Positions 42,889-57,800 of a stretch of DNA of 64,000 nt are shown one piece after another; the stretch's first letter is position 1, and every line of letters starts with the position of its first letter. A model generated the notes under the pieces. It saw only the letters and a list, made by a program, of their open reading frames with translations. It had not been told where the DNA came from and searched no databases. The translations under genes and the position numbers were made by a program. Origin of the DNA: Actinostola sp. cb2023 (Eukaryota; Cnidaria; Anthozoa; Actiniaria; Actinostolidae); assembly GCA_033675265.1 (NCBI GenBank), contig JAUJYZ010000332.1:141065-205064 (forward strand), written 5' to 3'.

Positions 42889-45800
42889 ATGGGTAGTCTT
42901 TTTTCTGTTGCTCCATCTAAGACCGAGTCCATTACCAATGATCTACTTAATGCTAGCAGACGATTTGAAGAATTTGCATTGAAGTTTCTCGAATAATTAA
43001 CCAAGATGGCGACCACTCGTGGTCTCCCATGTTTCTTACTTTTTTACCTGCTTGTAGCATGACTAGCCTATGAAAGTTATTTGAACCTCATTATTGGGAA
43101 GTTTAAGCTTAACGCTGTTACTTCTGACGAAACTTTACGACATGATGTCCTCCCGTTTATTTACAAAATAACTTTTCGGGCTGTGGCTGTGGCACACACT
43201 CAATGAAGATATAAGTATAATAATAATATAAATAATACATTTTTGGATGATTTCAGTAATAAAAAAACAGCAAGGAAAACACAAAAATAGCAGTATCATC
43301 TTACTTCTACCGCTTCACACATGTGCACCAATACTAGTAATACTCTACATAGGTAGACCGGGAATGGGTCAGGGTAGACCTGGAAGACCAATCGCGATTT
43401 TTTACAATTCGGTACCGTAGCTGGCCTGCTATCTTTCTTATTGTTTTCCATTTACGATAATACCCGTGATGGATAGTCTTTTTTCTGTTGCTCCATCTAA
43501 GACCGAGTCCATTACCAATGATCTACTTAATGCTAGCAGACGATTTGAAGAATTTGCATTGAAGTTTCTCGAATAATTAACCAAGATGGCGACCACTCGT
43601 GGTCTCCCATGTTTCTTACTTTTTTACCTGCTTGTAGCATGACTAGCCTATGAAAGTTATTTGAACCTCATTATTGTGAAGCTTAAGCTGAATGCTGTTA
43701 CTTATGACGAAACTTTACCACATGATGTCCGCCCGTTTATTCACAAAATAACTTCTCCGGCTGTGGCTGTGGCACACACTCAATGAAGATATAAGTATAA
43801 TAATCATATAAATAATACATTTTTCGATGATTTCAGTAAAAAAAAACAGCAAGGAAAACACAAAAATAGCAGTATCATCTTACTTCTACCGCTTCACACA
43901 TGCGCACCAATACTACTAATACTCTACATAGGTAGACCGGGAATGGGTCAGGGTAGACCTGGAAGACCAATCGCGATTTTTTACAATTCGTTACCGTAGC
44001 TGGCCTGCTATCTTTCTTATTGTTTTCCATTTACGTTAATACTCGTGATGGCTAGTCTTTTTTCTGTTGCTCCATCTAAGTCCGAGTCCATTACCAATGA
44101 TCTACTTAATGCTAGCAGACGATTTGAAGAATTTGCATTGAAGTTTCTCAAATAATTAACCAAGATGGCGACCACTCGTGGTCTCCCATGTTTTTTACTT
44201 TTTTACCTGCTTGTAGCATGACTAGCCTATGAAAGTTATTTGAACCTCATTATTGTGAAGCTTAAGCTGAATGCTGTTACTTCTGACGAAACTTTACCAC
44301 ATGATGTACGCCCGTTTATTCACAAAATAACTTCTCCGGCTGTGGCTGTGGCACACACTCAATGAAGATATAAGTATAATAATCATATAAATAATTCATT
44401 TTTGGATGATTTCAGTAAAAAAAAAACAGCAAGGAAAACACAAAAATAGCAGTATCATCTTACTTCTACCGCTTCACACATGTGCACCAATACTAGTAAT
44501 ACTCTACATAGGTAGACCGGGAATGGGTCATGGTAGACCTGGAAGACCAATCGCGATTTTTTACAGTTCGGTACCGTAGCTGGCCTGCTATCTTTCTTAT
44601 TGTTTTCCATTTACGTTAATACCCGTGATGGATAGTCTTTTTTTTTTGCTCCATCTAAGACCGAGTCCATTACCAATGATCTACTTAATGCTAGCAGACG
44701 ATTTGAAGAATTTGCATTGAAGTTTCTCGAATAATTAACTAAGATGGCGACCACTCGTGGTCTCCCATGTTTCTTACTTTTTTACCTGCTTGTAGCATGA
44801 CTAGCCTATGAAAGTTATTTGAACCTCATTATTGTGAAGCTTAAGCTGAATGCTGTTACTTATGACGAAACTTTACCACATGATGTACGCCCGTTTATTC
44901 ACAAAATAACTTCTCCGGCTGTGGCTGTGGCACACACTCAATGAAGATATAAGTATAATAATCATATAAATAATACATTTTTGGATGATTTCAGTAAAAA
45001 AGAACAGCAAGGAAAACACAAAAATAGCAGTATCATCTTACTTCTACCGCTTCACACATGCGCACCAATACTACTAATACTCTACATAGGTAGACCGGGA
45101 ATGGGTCAGGGTAGACCGGGAAGACCAATCGCGATTTGTTTTGCAGTTCGGTACCGTAGCTGGCCTGCTATCTTTCTTATTGTTTTCCATATACGTTAAT
45201 ACCCGTGATGGATAGTCTTTTTTCTGTTGCTCCATCTAAGACCGAGGCCATTACCAATGATCTACTTAATGCTAGCAGACGATTTGAAGAATTTGCATTG
45301 AAGTTTCTCGAATAATTAACCAAGATGGCGACCACTCGTGGTCTCCCATGTTTCTTACTTTTTTACCTGCTTGTAGCATGACTAGCCTATGAAAGTTATT
45401 TGAACCTCATTATTGGGAAGTTTAAGCTGAACGCTGTTACTTTTGACGAAACTTTACGACATGATGTCCTCCCGTTTATTTACAAAATAACTTTTCGGGC
45501 TGTGGCTGTGGCACACACTCAATGAAGATATAAGTATAATAATAATATAAATAATACATTTTTGGATGATTTCAGTAAAAAAAAAACAGCAAGGAAAACA
45601 CAAAAATTGCAGTATCATCTTACTTCTACCGCTTCACACATGTGCACCAATACTAGTAATACTCTACATAGGTAGACCGGGAATGGGTCAGGGTAGACCA
45701 GGAAGACCAATCGCGATTTTTTACAGTTCGGTACCGTAGCTGGCCTGCTATCTTTCTTATTGTTTTCCATTTACGTTAATACCCGTGATGGATAGTCTTT

Positions 45801-48800
45801 TTTTTTTGCTCCATCTAAGACCGAGTCCATTACCAATGATCTACTTAATGCTAGCAGACGATTTGAAGAATTTGCATTGAAGTTTCTCGAATAATTAACG
45901 AAGATGGCGACCGCTCGTGGTCTCCCATGTTTCTTACTTTTTTACCTGCTTGTAGCATGACTAGCCTATGAAAGTTATTTGAACCTCATTATTGTGAAGC
46001 TTAAGCTGAACGCTGTTACTTCTGACGAAACTTTACGACATGATGTCCTCCCGTTTATTCACAAAATAACTTCTCTGGCTGTGGCTGTGGCACACACTCA
46101 ATGAAGATATAAGTATAATAATCATATAAATAATACATTTTTGGATGATTTCAGTAAAACAAAAACAGCAAGGAAAACACAAAAATAGCAGTATCATCTT
46201 ACTTCTACCGCTTCACACATGTGCACCAATACTACTAATACTCTACATAGGTAGACAGGGAATGGGTCAGGGTAGACCTGGAAGACCAATCGCGATTTTT
46301 TTACAGTTCGGTAACGTAGCTGGCCTGCTATCTTTCTTATTGTTTTCCATTTACGTTAATACCCGTGATGGATAGTCTTTTTTTTTTGCTCCATCTAAGA
46401 CCGAGTCCATTACCAATGATCTACTTAATGCTAGCAGACGATTTGAAGAATTTGCATTGAAGTTTCTCGAATAATTAACCAAGATGGCGACCACTCGTGG
46501 TCTCCCATGTTTCTTACTTTTTTACCTGCTTGTAGCATGACTAGCCTATGAAAGTTATTTGAACCTCATTATTGTGAAGCTTAAGCTGAATGCTGTTACT
46601 TCTGACGAAACTTTACCACATGATGTACGCCCGTTTATTCACAAAATAACTTCTCCGGCTGTGGCTGTGGCACACACTCAATGAAGATATAAGTATAATA
46701 ATCATATAAATAATTCATTTTTGGATGATTTCAGTAAAAAAAAAACAGCAAGGAAAACACAAAAATAGCAGTATCATCTTACTTCTACCGCTTCACACAT
46801 GTGCACCAATACTAGTAATACTCTACATAGGTAGACCGGGAATGGGTCATGGTAGACCTGGAAGACCAATCGCGATTTTTTACAGTTCGGTACCGTAGCT
46901 GGCCTGCTATCTTTCTTATTGTTTTCCATTTACGTTAATACCCGTGATGGATAGTCTTTTTTTTTTGCTCCATCTAAGACCGAGTCCATTACCAATGATC
47001 TACTTAATGCTAGCAGACGATTTGAAGAATTTGCATTGAAGTTTCTCGAATAATTAACTAAGATGGCGACCACTCGTGGTCTCCCATGTTTCTTACTTTT
47101 TTACCTGCTTGTAGCATGACTAGCCTATGAAAGTTATTTGAACCTCATTATTGTGAAGCTTAAGCTGAATGCTGTTACTTATGACGAACTTTACCACATG
47201 ATGTACGCCCGTTTATTCACAAAATAACTTCTCCGGCTGTGGCTGTGGCACACACTCAATGAAGATATAAGTATAATAATCATATAAATAATACATTTTT
47301 GGATGATTTCAGTAAAAAAGAACAGCAAGGAAAACACAAAAATAGCAGTATCATCTTACTTCTACCGCTTCACACATGCGCACCAATACTACTAATACTC
47401 TACATAGGTAGACCGGGAATGGGTCAGGGTAGACCGGGAAGACCAATCGCGATTTGTTTTGCAGTTCGGTACCGTAGCTGGCCTGCTATCTTTCTTATTG
47501 TTTTCCATATACGTTAATACCCGTGATGGATAGTCTTTTTTCTGTTGCTCCATCTAAGACCGAGGCCATTACCAATGATCTACTTAATGCTAGCAGACGA
47601 TTTGAAGAATTTGCATTGAAGTTTCTCGAATAATTAACCAAGATGGCGACCACTCGTGGTCTCCCATGTTTCTTACTTTTTTACCTGCTTGTAGCATGAC
47701 TAGCCTATGAAAGTTATTTGAACCTCATTATTGTGAAGCTTAAGCTGAACGCTGTTACTTCTGACGAAACTTTACGACATGATGTCCTCCCGTTTATTCA
47801 CAAAATAACTTTTCGGGCTGTGGCTGTGGCACACACTCAATGAAGATATAAGTATAATAATCATATAAATAATACATTTTTGGATGATTTCAGTAAAAAA
47901 AAAAACAGCAAGGAAAACACAAAAATAGCAGTATCATCTTACTTCTACCGCTTCACACATGTGCACCAATACTAGTAATACTCTACATAGGTAGACCGGG
48001 AATGGGTCAGGGTAGACCTGGAAGACCAATCGCGATTTTTTACAGTTCGGTACCGTAGCTGGCCTGCTATCTTTCTTATTGTTTTCCATTTACGTTAATA
48101 CCCGTGATGGATAGTTTTTTTTTTTTTTTTTGCTCCATCTAAGACCGAGTCCATTACCAATGATCTACTTAATGCTAGCAGACGATTGAAGAATTTGCAT
48201 TGAAGTTTCTCGAATAATTAACGAAGATGGCGACCGCTCGTGGTCTCCCATGTTTCTTACTTTTTTACCTGCTTGTAGCATGACTAGCCTATGAAAGTTA
48301 TTTGAACCTCATTATTGTGAAGCTTAAGCTGAACGCTGTTACTTCTGACGAAACTTTACGACATGATGTCCTCCCGTTTATTCACAAAATAACTTCTCTG
48401 GCTGTGGCTGTGGCACACACTCAATGAAGATATAAGTATAATAATCATATAAATAATACATTTTTTGGATGATTTCAGTAAAAAAAAAACAGCAAGGAAA
48501 ACACAAAAATAGCAGTATCATCTTACTTCTACCGCTTCACACATGTGCACCAATACTACTAATACTCTACATAGGTAGACAGGGAATGGGTCAGGGTAGA
48601 CCTGGAAGACCAATCGCGATTTTTTACAGTTCGGTACCGTAGCTGGCCTGCTATCTTTCTTATTGTTTTCCATTTACGTTAATACCCGTGATGGATAGTC
48701 TTTTTTTTTTGCTCCATCTAAGACCGAGTCCATTACCAATGATCTACTTAATGCTAGCAGACGATTTGAAGAATTTGCATTGAAGTTTCTCGAATAATTA

Positions 48801-51800
48801 ACCAAGATGGCGACCACTCGTGGTCTCCCATGTTTCTTACTTTTTTACCTGCTTGTAGCATGACTAGCCTATGAAAGTTATTTGAACCTCATTATTGTGA
48901 AGCTTAAGCTGAATGCTGTTACTTCTGACGAAACTTTACCACATGATGTACGCCCGTTTATTCACAAAATAACTTCTCCGGCTGTGGCTGTGGCACACAC
49001 TCAATGAAGATATAAGTATAATAATCATATAAATAATTCATTTTTGGATGATTTCAGTAAAAAAAAAAAACAGCAAGGAAAACACAAAAATAGCAGTATC
49101 ATCTTACTTCTACCGCTTCACACATGTGCACCAATACTAGTAATACTCTACATAGGTAGACCGGGAATGGGTCATGGTAGACCTGGAAGACCAATCGCGA
49201 TTTTTTACAGTTCGGTACCGTAGCTGGCCTGCTATCTTTCTTATTGTTTTCCATTTACGTTAATACCCGTGATGGATAGTCTTTTTTTTTTTGCTCCATC
49301 TAAGACCGAGTCCATTACCAATGATCTACTTAATGCTAGCAGACGATTTGAAGAATTTGCATTGAAGTTTCTCGAATAATTAACTAAGATGGCGACCACT
49401 CGTGGTCTCCCATGTTTCTTACTTTTTTACCTGCTTGTAGCATGACTAGCCTATGAAAGTTATTTGAACCTCATTATTGTGAAGCTTAAGCTGAATGCTG
49501 TTACTTATGACGAAACTTTACCACATGATGTACGCCCGTTTATTCACAAAATAACTTCTCCGGCTGTGGCTGTGGCACACACTCAATGAAGATATAAGTA
49601 TAATAATCATATAAATAATACATTTTTGGATGATTTCAGTAAAAAAAGAACAGCAAGGAAAACACAAAAATAGCAGTATCATCTTACTTCTTCTACCGCT
49701 TCACACATGCGCACCAATACTACTAATACTCTACATAGGTAGACCGGGAATGGGTCAGGGTAGACCGGGAAGACCAATCGCGATTTTTTTTTACAGTTCG
49801 GTACCGTAGCTGGCCTGCTATCTTTCTTATTGTTTTCCATATACGTTAATACCCGTGATGGATAGTCTTTTTTCTGTTGCTCCATCTAAGACCGAGTCCA
49901 TTACCAATGATCTACTTAATGCTAGCAGACGATTTGAAGAATTTGCATTGAAGTTTCTCGAATAATTAACCAAGATGGCGACCACTCGTGGTCTCCCATG
50001 TTTCTTACTTTTTTACCTGCTTGTAGCATGACTAGCCTATGAAAGTTATTTGAACCTCATTATTGTGAAGCTTAAGCTGAACGCTGTTACTTCTGACGAA
50101 ACTTTACGACATGATGTCCTCCCGTTTATTCACAAAATAACTTCTCTGGCTGTGGCTGTGGCACACACTCAATGAAGATATAAGTATAATAATCATATAA
50201 ATAATACATTTTTGGATGATTTCAGTAAAAAAAAAACAGCAAGGAAAACACAAAAATAGCAGTATCATCTTACTTCTACCGCTTCACACATGTGCACCAA
50301 TACTAGTAATACTCTACATAGGTAGACCGGGAATGGGTCAGGGTAGACCTGGAAGACCAATCGCGATTTTTTACAGTTCGGTACCGTAGCTGGCCTGCTA
50401 TCTTTCTTATTGTTTTCCATTTACGTTAATACCCGTGATGGATAGTCTTTTTTTTTTGCTCCATCTAAGACCGAGTCCATTACCAATGATCTACTTAATG
50501 CTAGCAGACGATTTGAAGAATTTGCATTGAAGTTTCTCGAATAATTAACGAAGATGGCGACCGCTCGTGGTCTCCCATGTTTCTTACTTTTTTACCTGCT
50601 TGTAGCATGACTAGCCTATGAAAGTTATTTGAACCTCATTATTGTGAAGCTTAAGCTGAAACGCTGTTACTTCTGACGAAACTTTACGACATGATGTCCT
50701 CCCGTTTATTTACAAAATAACTTTTCGGGCTGTGGCTGTGGCACACACTCAATGAAGATATAAGTATAATAATAATATAAATAATACATTTTTGGATGAT
50801 TTCAGTAAAAAAAAAACAGCAAGGAAAACACAAAAATAGCAGTATCATCTTACTTCTACCGCTTCACACATGTGCACCAATACTAGTAATACTCTACATA
50901 GGTAGACCGGGAATGGGTCAGGGTAGACCTGGAAGACCAATCGCGATTTTTTACAGTTCGGTACCGTAGCTGGCCTGCTATCTTTCTTATTGTTTTCCAT
51001 TTACGTTAATACCCGTGATGGATAGTCTTTTTTCTGTTGCTCCATCTAAGACCGAGTCCATTACCAATGATCTACTTAATGCTAGCAGACGATTTGAAGA
51101 ATTTGCATTGAAGTTTCTCGAATAATTAACGAAGATGGCGACCACTCGTGGTCTCCCATGTTTCTTACTTTTTTACCTGCTTGTAGCATATGACTAGCCT
51201 ATGAAAGTTATTTGAACCTCATTATTGTGAAGCTTAAGCTGAATGCTGTTACTTATGACGAAACTTTACCACATGATGTCCGCCCGTTTATTCACAAAAT
51301 AACTTCTCCGGCTGTGGCTGTGGCACACACTCAATGAAGATATAAGTATAATAATCATATAAATAATACATTTTTGGATGATTTCAGTAAAAAAAAAACA
51401 GCAAGGAAAACACAAAAATAGCAGTATCATCTTACTTCTACCGCTTCACACATGCGCACCAATACTACTAATACTCTACATAGGTAGACCGGGAATGGGT
51501 CAGGGTAGACCTGGAAGACCAATCGCGATTTTTTACAATTCGGTACCGTAGCTGGCCTGCTATCTTTCTTATTGTTTTCCATTTACGTTAATACCCGTGA
51601 TGGATAGTCTTTTTTCTGTTGCTCCATCTAAGACCGAGTCCATTACCAATGATCTACTTAATGCTAGCAGACGATTTGAAGAATTTGCTTGAAGTTTCTC
51701 GAATAATTAACCAAGATGGCGACCACTCGTGGTCTCCCATGTTTCTTACTTTTTTACCTGCTTGTAGCATGACTAGCCTATGAAAGTTATTTGAACCTCA

Positions 51801-54800
51801 TTATTGTGAAGCTTAAGCTGAATGCTGTTACTTCTGACGAAACTTTACCACATGATGTACGCCCGTTTATTCACAAAATATCTTCTCCGGCTGTGGCTGT
51901 GGCACACACTCAATGAAGATATAAGTATAATAATCATATAAATAATTCATTTTTGGATGATTTCAGTAAAAAAAAAACAGCAAGGAAAACACAAAAATAG
52001 CAGTATCATCTTACTTCTACCGCTTCACACATGTGCACCAATACTAGTAATACTCTACATAGGTAGACCGGGAATGGGTCAGGGTAGACCTGGAAGACCA
52101 ATCGCGATTTTTTACAGTTCGGTACCGTAGCTGGCCTGCTATCTTTCTTATTGTTTTCCATTTACGTTAATACCCGTGATGGATAGTCTTTTTTTTTTTT
52201 TTGCTCCATCTAAGACCGAGTCCATTACCAATGATCTACTTAATGCTAGCAGACGATTTGAAGAATTTGCATTGAAGTTTCTCGAATAATTAACCAAGAT
52301 GGCGACCACTCGTGGTCTCCCATGTTTCTTACTTTTTTACCTGCTTGTAGCATGACTAGCCTATGAAAGTTATTTGAACCTCATTATTGTGAAGCTTAAG
52401 CTGAATGCTGTTACTTATGACGAAACTTTACCACATGATGTACGCCCGTTTATTCACAAAATAACTTCTCCGGCTGTGGCTGTGGCACACACTCAATGAA
52501 GATATAAGTATAATAATCATATAAATAATACATTTTTGGATGATTTCAGTAAAAAAAAAACAGCAAGGAAAACACAAAAATAGCAGTATCATCTTACTTC
52601 TACCGCTTCACACATGCGCACCAATACTACTAATACTCTACATAGGTAGACCGGGAATGGGTCAGGGTAGACCGGGAAGACCAATCGCGATTTTTTACAG
52701 TTCGGTAACGTAGCTGGCCTGCTATCTTTCTTATTGTTTTCCATTTACGTTAATACCCGTGATGGATAGTCTTTTTTTTTTGCTCCATCTAAGACCGAGT
52801 CCATTACCAATGATCTACTTAATGCTAGCAGACGATTTGAAGAATTTGCATTGAAGTTTCTCGAATAATTAACGAAGATGGCGACCGCTCGTGGTCTCCC
52901 ATGTTTCTTACTTTTTTACCTGCTTGTAGCATGACTAGCCTATGAAAGTTATTTGAACCTCATTATTGTGAAGCTTAAGCTGAACGCTGTTACTTCTGAC
53001 GAAACTTTACGACATGATGTCCTCCCGTTTATTCACAAAATAACTTCTCTGGCTGTGGCTGTGGCACACACTCAATGAAGATATAAGTATAATAATCATA
53101 TAAATAATACATTTTTGGATGATTTCAGTAAAAAAAAACAGCAAGGAAAACACAAAAATAGCAGTATCATCTTACTTCTACCGCTTCACACATGTGCACC
53201 AATACTAGTAATACTCTACATAGGTAGACCGGGAATGGGTCAGGGTAGACCTGGAAGACCAATCGCGATTTTTTTTTACAGTTCGGTACCGTAGCTGGCC
53301 TGCTATCTTTCTTATTGTTTTCCATTTACGTTAATACCCGTGATGAATAGTCTTTTTTCTGTTGCTCCATCTAAGACCGAGTCCATTACCAATGATCTAC
53401 TTAATGCTAGCAGACGATTTGAAGAATTTGCATTGAAGTTTCTCGAATAATTAACCAAGATGGCGACCACTCGTGGTCTCCCATGTTTCTTACTTTTTTA
53501 CCTGCTTGTAGCATGACTAGCCTATGAAAGTTATTTGAACCTCATTATTGTGAAGCTTAAGCTGAATGCTGTTACTTATGACGAAACTTTACCACATGAT
53601 GTCCTCCCGTTTATTCACAAAATAACTTTCGGCTGTGGCTGTGGCACACACTCAATGAAGATATAAGTATAATAATCATATAAATAACATTTTTTTGGAT
53701 GATTTCAGTAAAAAAAAAACAGCAAGGAAAACACAAAAATAGCAGCAGTATCATCTTACTTCTACCGCTTCACACATGTGCACCAATACTAGTAATACTC
53801 TACATAGGTAGACCGGGAATGGGTCAGGGTAGACCTGGAAGACCAATCGCGATTTTTTACAATTCGGTACCGTAGCTGGCCTGCTATCTTTCTTATTGTT
53901 TTCCATTTACGTTAATACCCGTGATGGATAGTCTTTTTTCTGTTGCTCCATCTAAGACCGAGTCCATTACCAATGATCTACTTAATGCTAGCAGACGATT
54001 TGAAGAATTTGCATTGAAGTTTCTCGAATAATTAACCAAGATGGCGACCACTCGTGGTCTCCCATGTTTCTTACTTTTTTACCTGCTTGTAGCATGACTA
54101 GCCTATGAAAGTTATTTGAACCTCATTATTGTGAAGCTTAAGCTGAATGCTGTTACTTCTGACGAAACTTTACCACATGATGTACGCCCGTTTATTCACA
54201 AAATAACTTCTCCGGCTGTGGCTGTGGCACACACTCAATGAAGATATAAGTATAATAATCATATAAATAATACATTTTTGGATGATTTCAGTAAAAAAAA
54301 AAAACAGCAAGGAAAACACAAAAATAGCAGTATCATCTTACTTCTACCGCTTCACACATGTGCACCAATACTAGTAATACTCTACATAGGTAGACCGGGA
54401 ATGGGTCAGGGTAGACCTGGAAGACCAATCGCGATTTTTTACAGTTCGGTACCGTAGCTGGCCTGCTATCTTTCTTATTGTTTTCCATTTACGTTAATAC
54501 CCGTGATGGATAGTCTTTTTTTTTTTGCTCCATCTAAGACCGAGTCCATTACCAATGATCTACTTAATGCTAGCAGACGATTTGAAGAATTTGCATTGAA
54601 GTTTCTCGAATAATTAACTAAGATGGCGACCACTCGTGGTCTCCCATGTTTCTTACTTTTTTACCTGCTTGTAGCATGACTAGCCTATGAAAGTTATTTG
54701 AACCTCATTATTGTGAAGCTTAAGCTGAATGCTGTTACTTATGACGAAACTTTACCACATGATGTACGCCCGTTTATTCACAAAATAACTTCTCCGGCTG

Positions 54801-57800
54801 TGGCTGTGGCACACACTCAATGAAGATATAAGTATAATAATCATATAAATAATACATTTTTGGATGATTTCAGTAAAAAAAAAAAACAGCAAGGAAAACA
54901 CAAAAATAGCAGTATCATCTTACTTCTACCGCTTCACACATGCGCACCAATACTACTAATACTCTACATAGGTAGACCGGGAATGGGTCAGGGTAGACCG
55001 GGAAGACCAATCGCGATTTTTTTTACAGTTCGGTACCGTAGCTGGCCTGCTATCTTTCTTATTGTTTTCCATATACGTTAATACCCGTGATGGATAGTCT
55101 TTTTTCTGTTGCTCCATCTAAGACCGAGTCCATTACCAATGATCTACTTAATGCTAGCAGACGATTTGAAGAATTTGCATTGAAGTTTCTCGAATAATTA
55201 ACCAAGATGGCGACCACTCGTGGTCTCCCATGTTTCTTACTTTTTTACCTGCTTGTAGCATGACTAGCCTATGAAAGTTATTTGAACCTCATTATTGTGA
55301 AGCTTAAGCTGAACGCTGTTACTTCTGACGAAACTTTACGACATGATGTCCTCCCGTTTATTCACAAAATAACTTCTCTGGCTGTGGCTGTGGCACACAC
55401 TCAATGAAGATATAAGTATAATAATCATATAAATAATACATTTTTGGATGATTTCAGTAAAAAAAAAACAGCAAGGAAAACACAAAAATAGCAGTATCAT
55501 CTTACTTCTACCGCTTCACACATGTGCACCAATACTAGTAATACTCTACATAGGTAGACCGGGAATGGGTCAGGGTAGACCTGGAAGACCAATCGCGATT
55601 TTTTACAGTTCGGTACCGTAGCTGGCCTGCTATCTTTCTTATTGTTTTCCATTTACGTTAATACCCGTGATGGATAGTCTTTTTTTTTTTTTGCTCCATC
55701 TAAGACCGAGTCCATTACCAATGATCTACTTAATGCTAGCAGACGATTTGAAGAATTTGCATTGAAGTTTCTCGAATAATTAACGAAGATGGCGACCGCT
55801 CGTGGTCTCCCATGTTTCTTACTTTTTTACCTGCTTGTAGCATGACTAGCCTATGAAAGTTATTTGAACCTCATTATTGTGAAGCTTAAGCTGAACGCTG
55901 TTACTTCTGACGAAACTTTACGACATGATGTCCTCCCGTTTATTCACAAAATAACTTTTCGGGCTGTGGCTGTGGCACACACTCAATGAAGATATAAGTA
56001 TAATAATAATATAAATAATACATTTTTGGATGATTTCAGTAAAAAAAAAACAGCAAGGAAAACACAAAAATAGCAGTATCATCTTACTTCTACCGCTTCA
56101 CACATGTGCACCAATACTAGTAATACTCTACATAGGTAGACCGGGAATGGGTCAGGGTAGACCTGGAAGACCAATCGCGATTTTTTACAGTTCGGTACCG
56201 TAGCTGGCCTGCTATCTTTCTTATTGTTTTCCATTTACGTTAATACCCGTGATGGATAGTCTTTTTTCTGTTGCTCCATCTAAGACCGAGTCCATTACCA
56301 ATGATCTACTTAATGCTAGCAGACGATTTGAAGAATTTGCATTGAAGTTTCTCGAATAATTAACCAAGATGGCGACCACTCGTGGTCTCCCATGTTTCTT
56401 ACTTTTTTACCTGCTTGTAGCATGACTAGCCTATGAAAGTTATTTGAACCTCATTATTGTGAAGCTTAAGCTGAATGCTGTTACTTATGACGAAACTTTA
56501 CCACATGATGTACGCCCGTTTATTCACAAAATAACTTCTCCGGCTGTGGCTGTGGCACACACTCAATGAAGATATAAGTATAATAATCATATAAATAATA
56601 CATTTTTGGATGATTTCAGTAAAAAAAAAACAGCAAGGAAAACACAAAAATAGCAGTATCATCTTACTTCTACCGCTTCACACATGCGCACCAATACTAC
56701 TAATACTCTACATAGGTAGACCGGGAATGGGTCAGGGTAGACCGGGAAGACCAATCGCGATTTTTTACAGTTCGGTAACGTAGCTGGCCTGCTATCTTTC
56801 TTATTGTTTTCCATTTACGTTAATACCCGTGATGGATAGTCTTTTTTCTGTTGCTCCATCTAAGACCGAGTCCATTACCAATGATCTACTTAATGCTAGC
56901 AGACAATTTGAAGAATTTGCATTGAAGTTTCTCGAATAATTAACCAAGATGGCGACCACTCGTGGTCTCCCATGTTTCTTACTTTTTTACCTGCTTGTAG
57001 CATGACTAGCCTATGAAAGTTATTTGAACCTCATTATTGTGAAGCTTAAGCTGAATGCTGTTACTTCTGACGAAACTTTACCACATGATGTACGCCCGTT
57101 TATTCACAAAATAACTTCTCCGGCTGTGGCTGTGGCACACACTCAATGAAGATATAAGTATAATAATCATATAAATAATACATTTTTGGATGATTTCAGT
57201 AAAAAAAAAACAGCAAGGAAAACACAAAAATAGCAGTATCATCTTACTTCTACCGCTTCACACATGTGCACCAATACTAGTAATACTCTACATAGGTAGA
57301 CCGGGAATGGGTCAGGGTAGACCTGGAAGACCAATCGCGATTTTTTACAGTTCGGTACCGTAGCTGGCCTGCTATCTTTCTTATTGTTTTCCATTTACGT
57401 TAATACCCGTGATGGATAGTCTTTTTTTTTTTTGCTCCATCTAAGACCGAGTCCATTACCAATGATCTACTTAATGCTAGCAGACGATTTGAAGAATTTG
57501 CATTGAAGTTTCTCGAATAATTAACTAAGATGGCGACCACTCGTGGTCTCCCATGTTTCTTACTTTTTTACCTGCTTGTAGCATGACTAGCCTATGAAAG
57601 TTATTTGAACCTCATTATTGTGAAGCTTAAGCTGAATGCTGTTACTTATGACGAAACTTTACCACATGATGTACGCCCGTTTATTCACAAAATATATAAC
57701 TTCTCCGGCTGTGGCTGTGGCACACACTCAATGAAGATATAAGTATAATAATCATATATAAATAATACATTTTTGGATGATTTCAGTAAAAAAAAACAGC

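Noticed and set aside
43360..43400. Amidated neuropeptide motif (QGRPGR) like cnidarian RFamide-type precursors
   Set aside because: It occurs once per monomer within a frame closed by nearby stops and without acidic or dibasic processing context. The Gly-Arg-Pro run is more simply a compositional feature.
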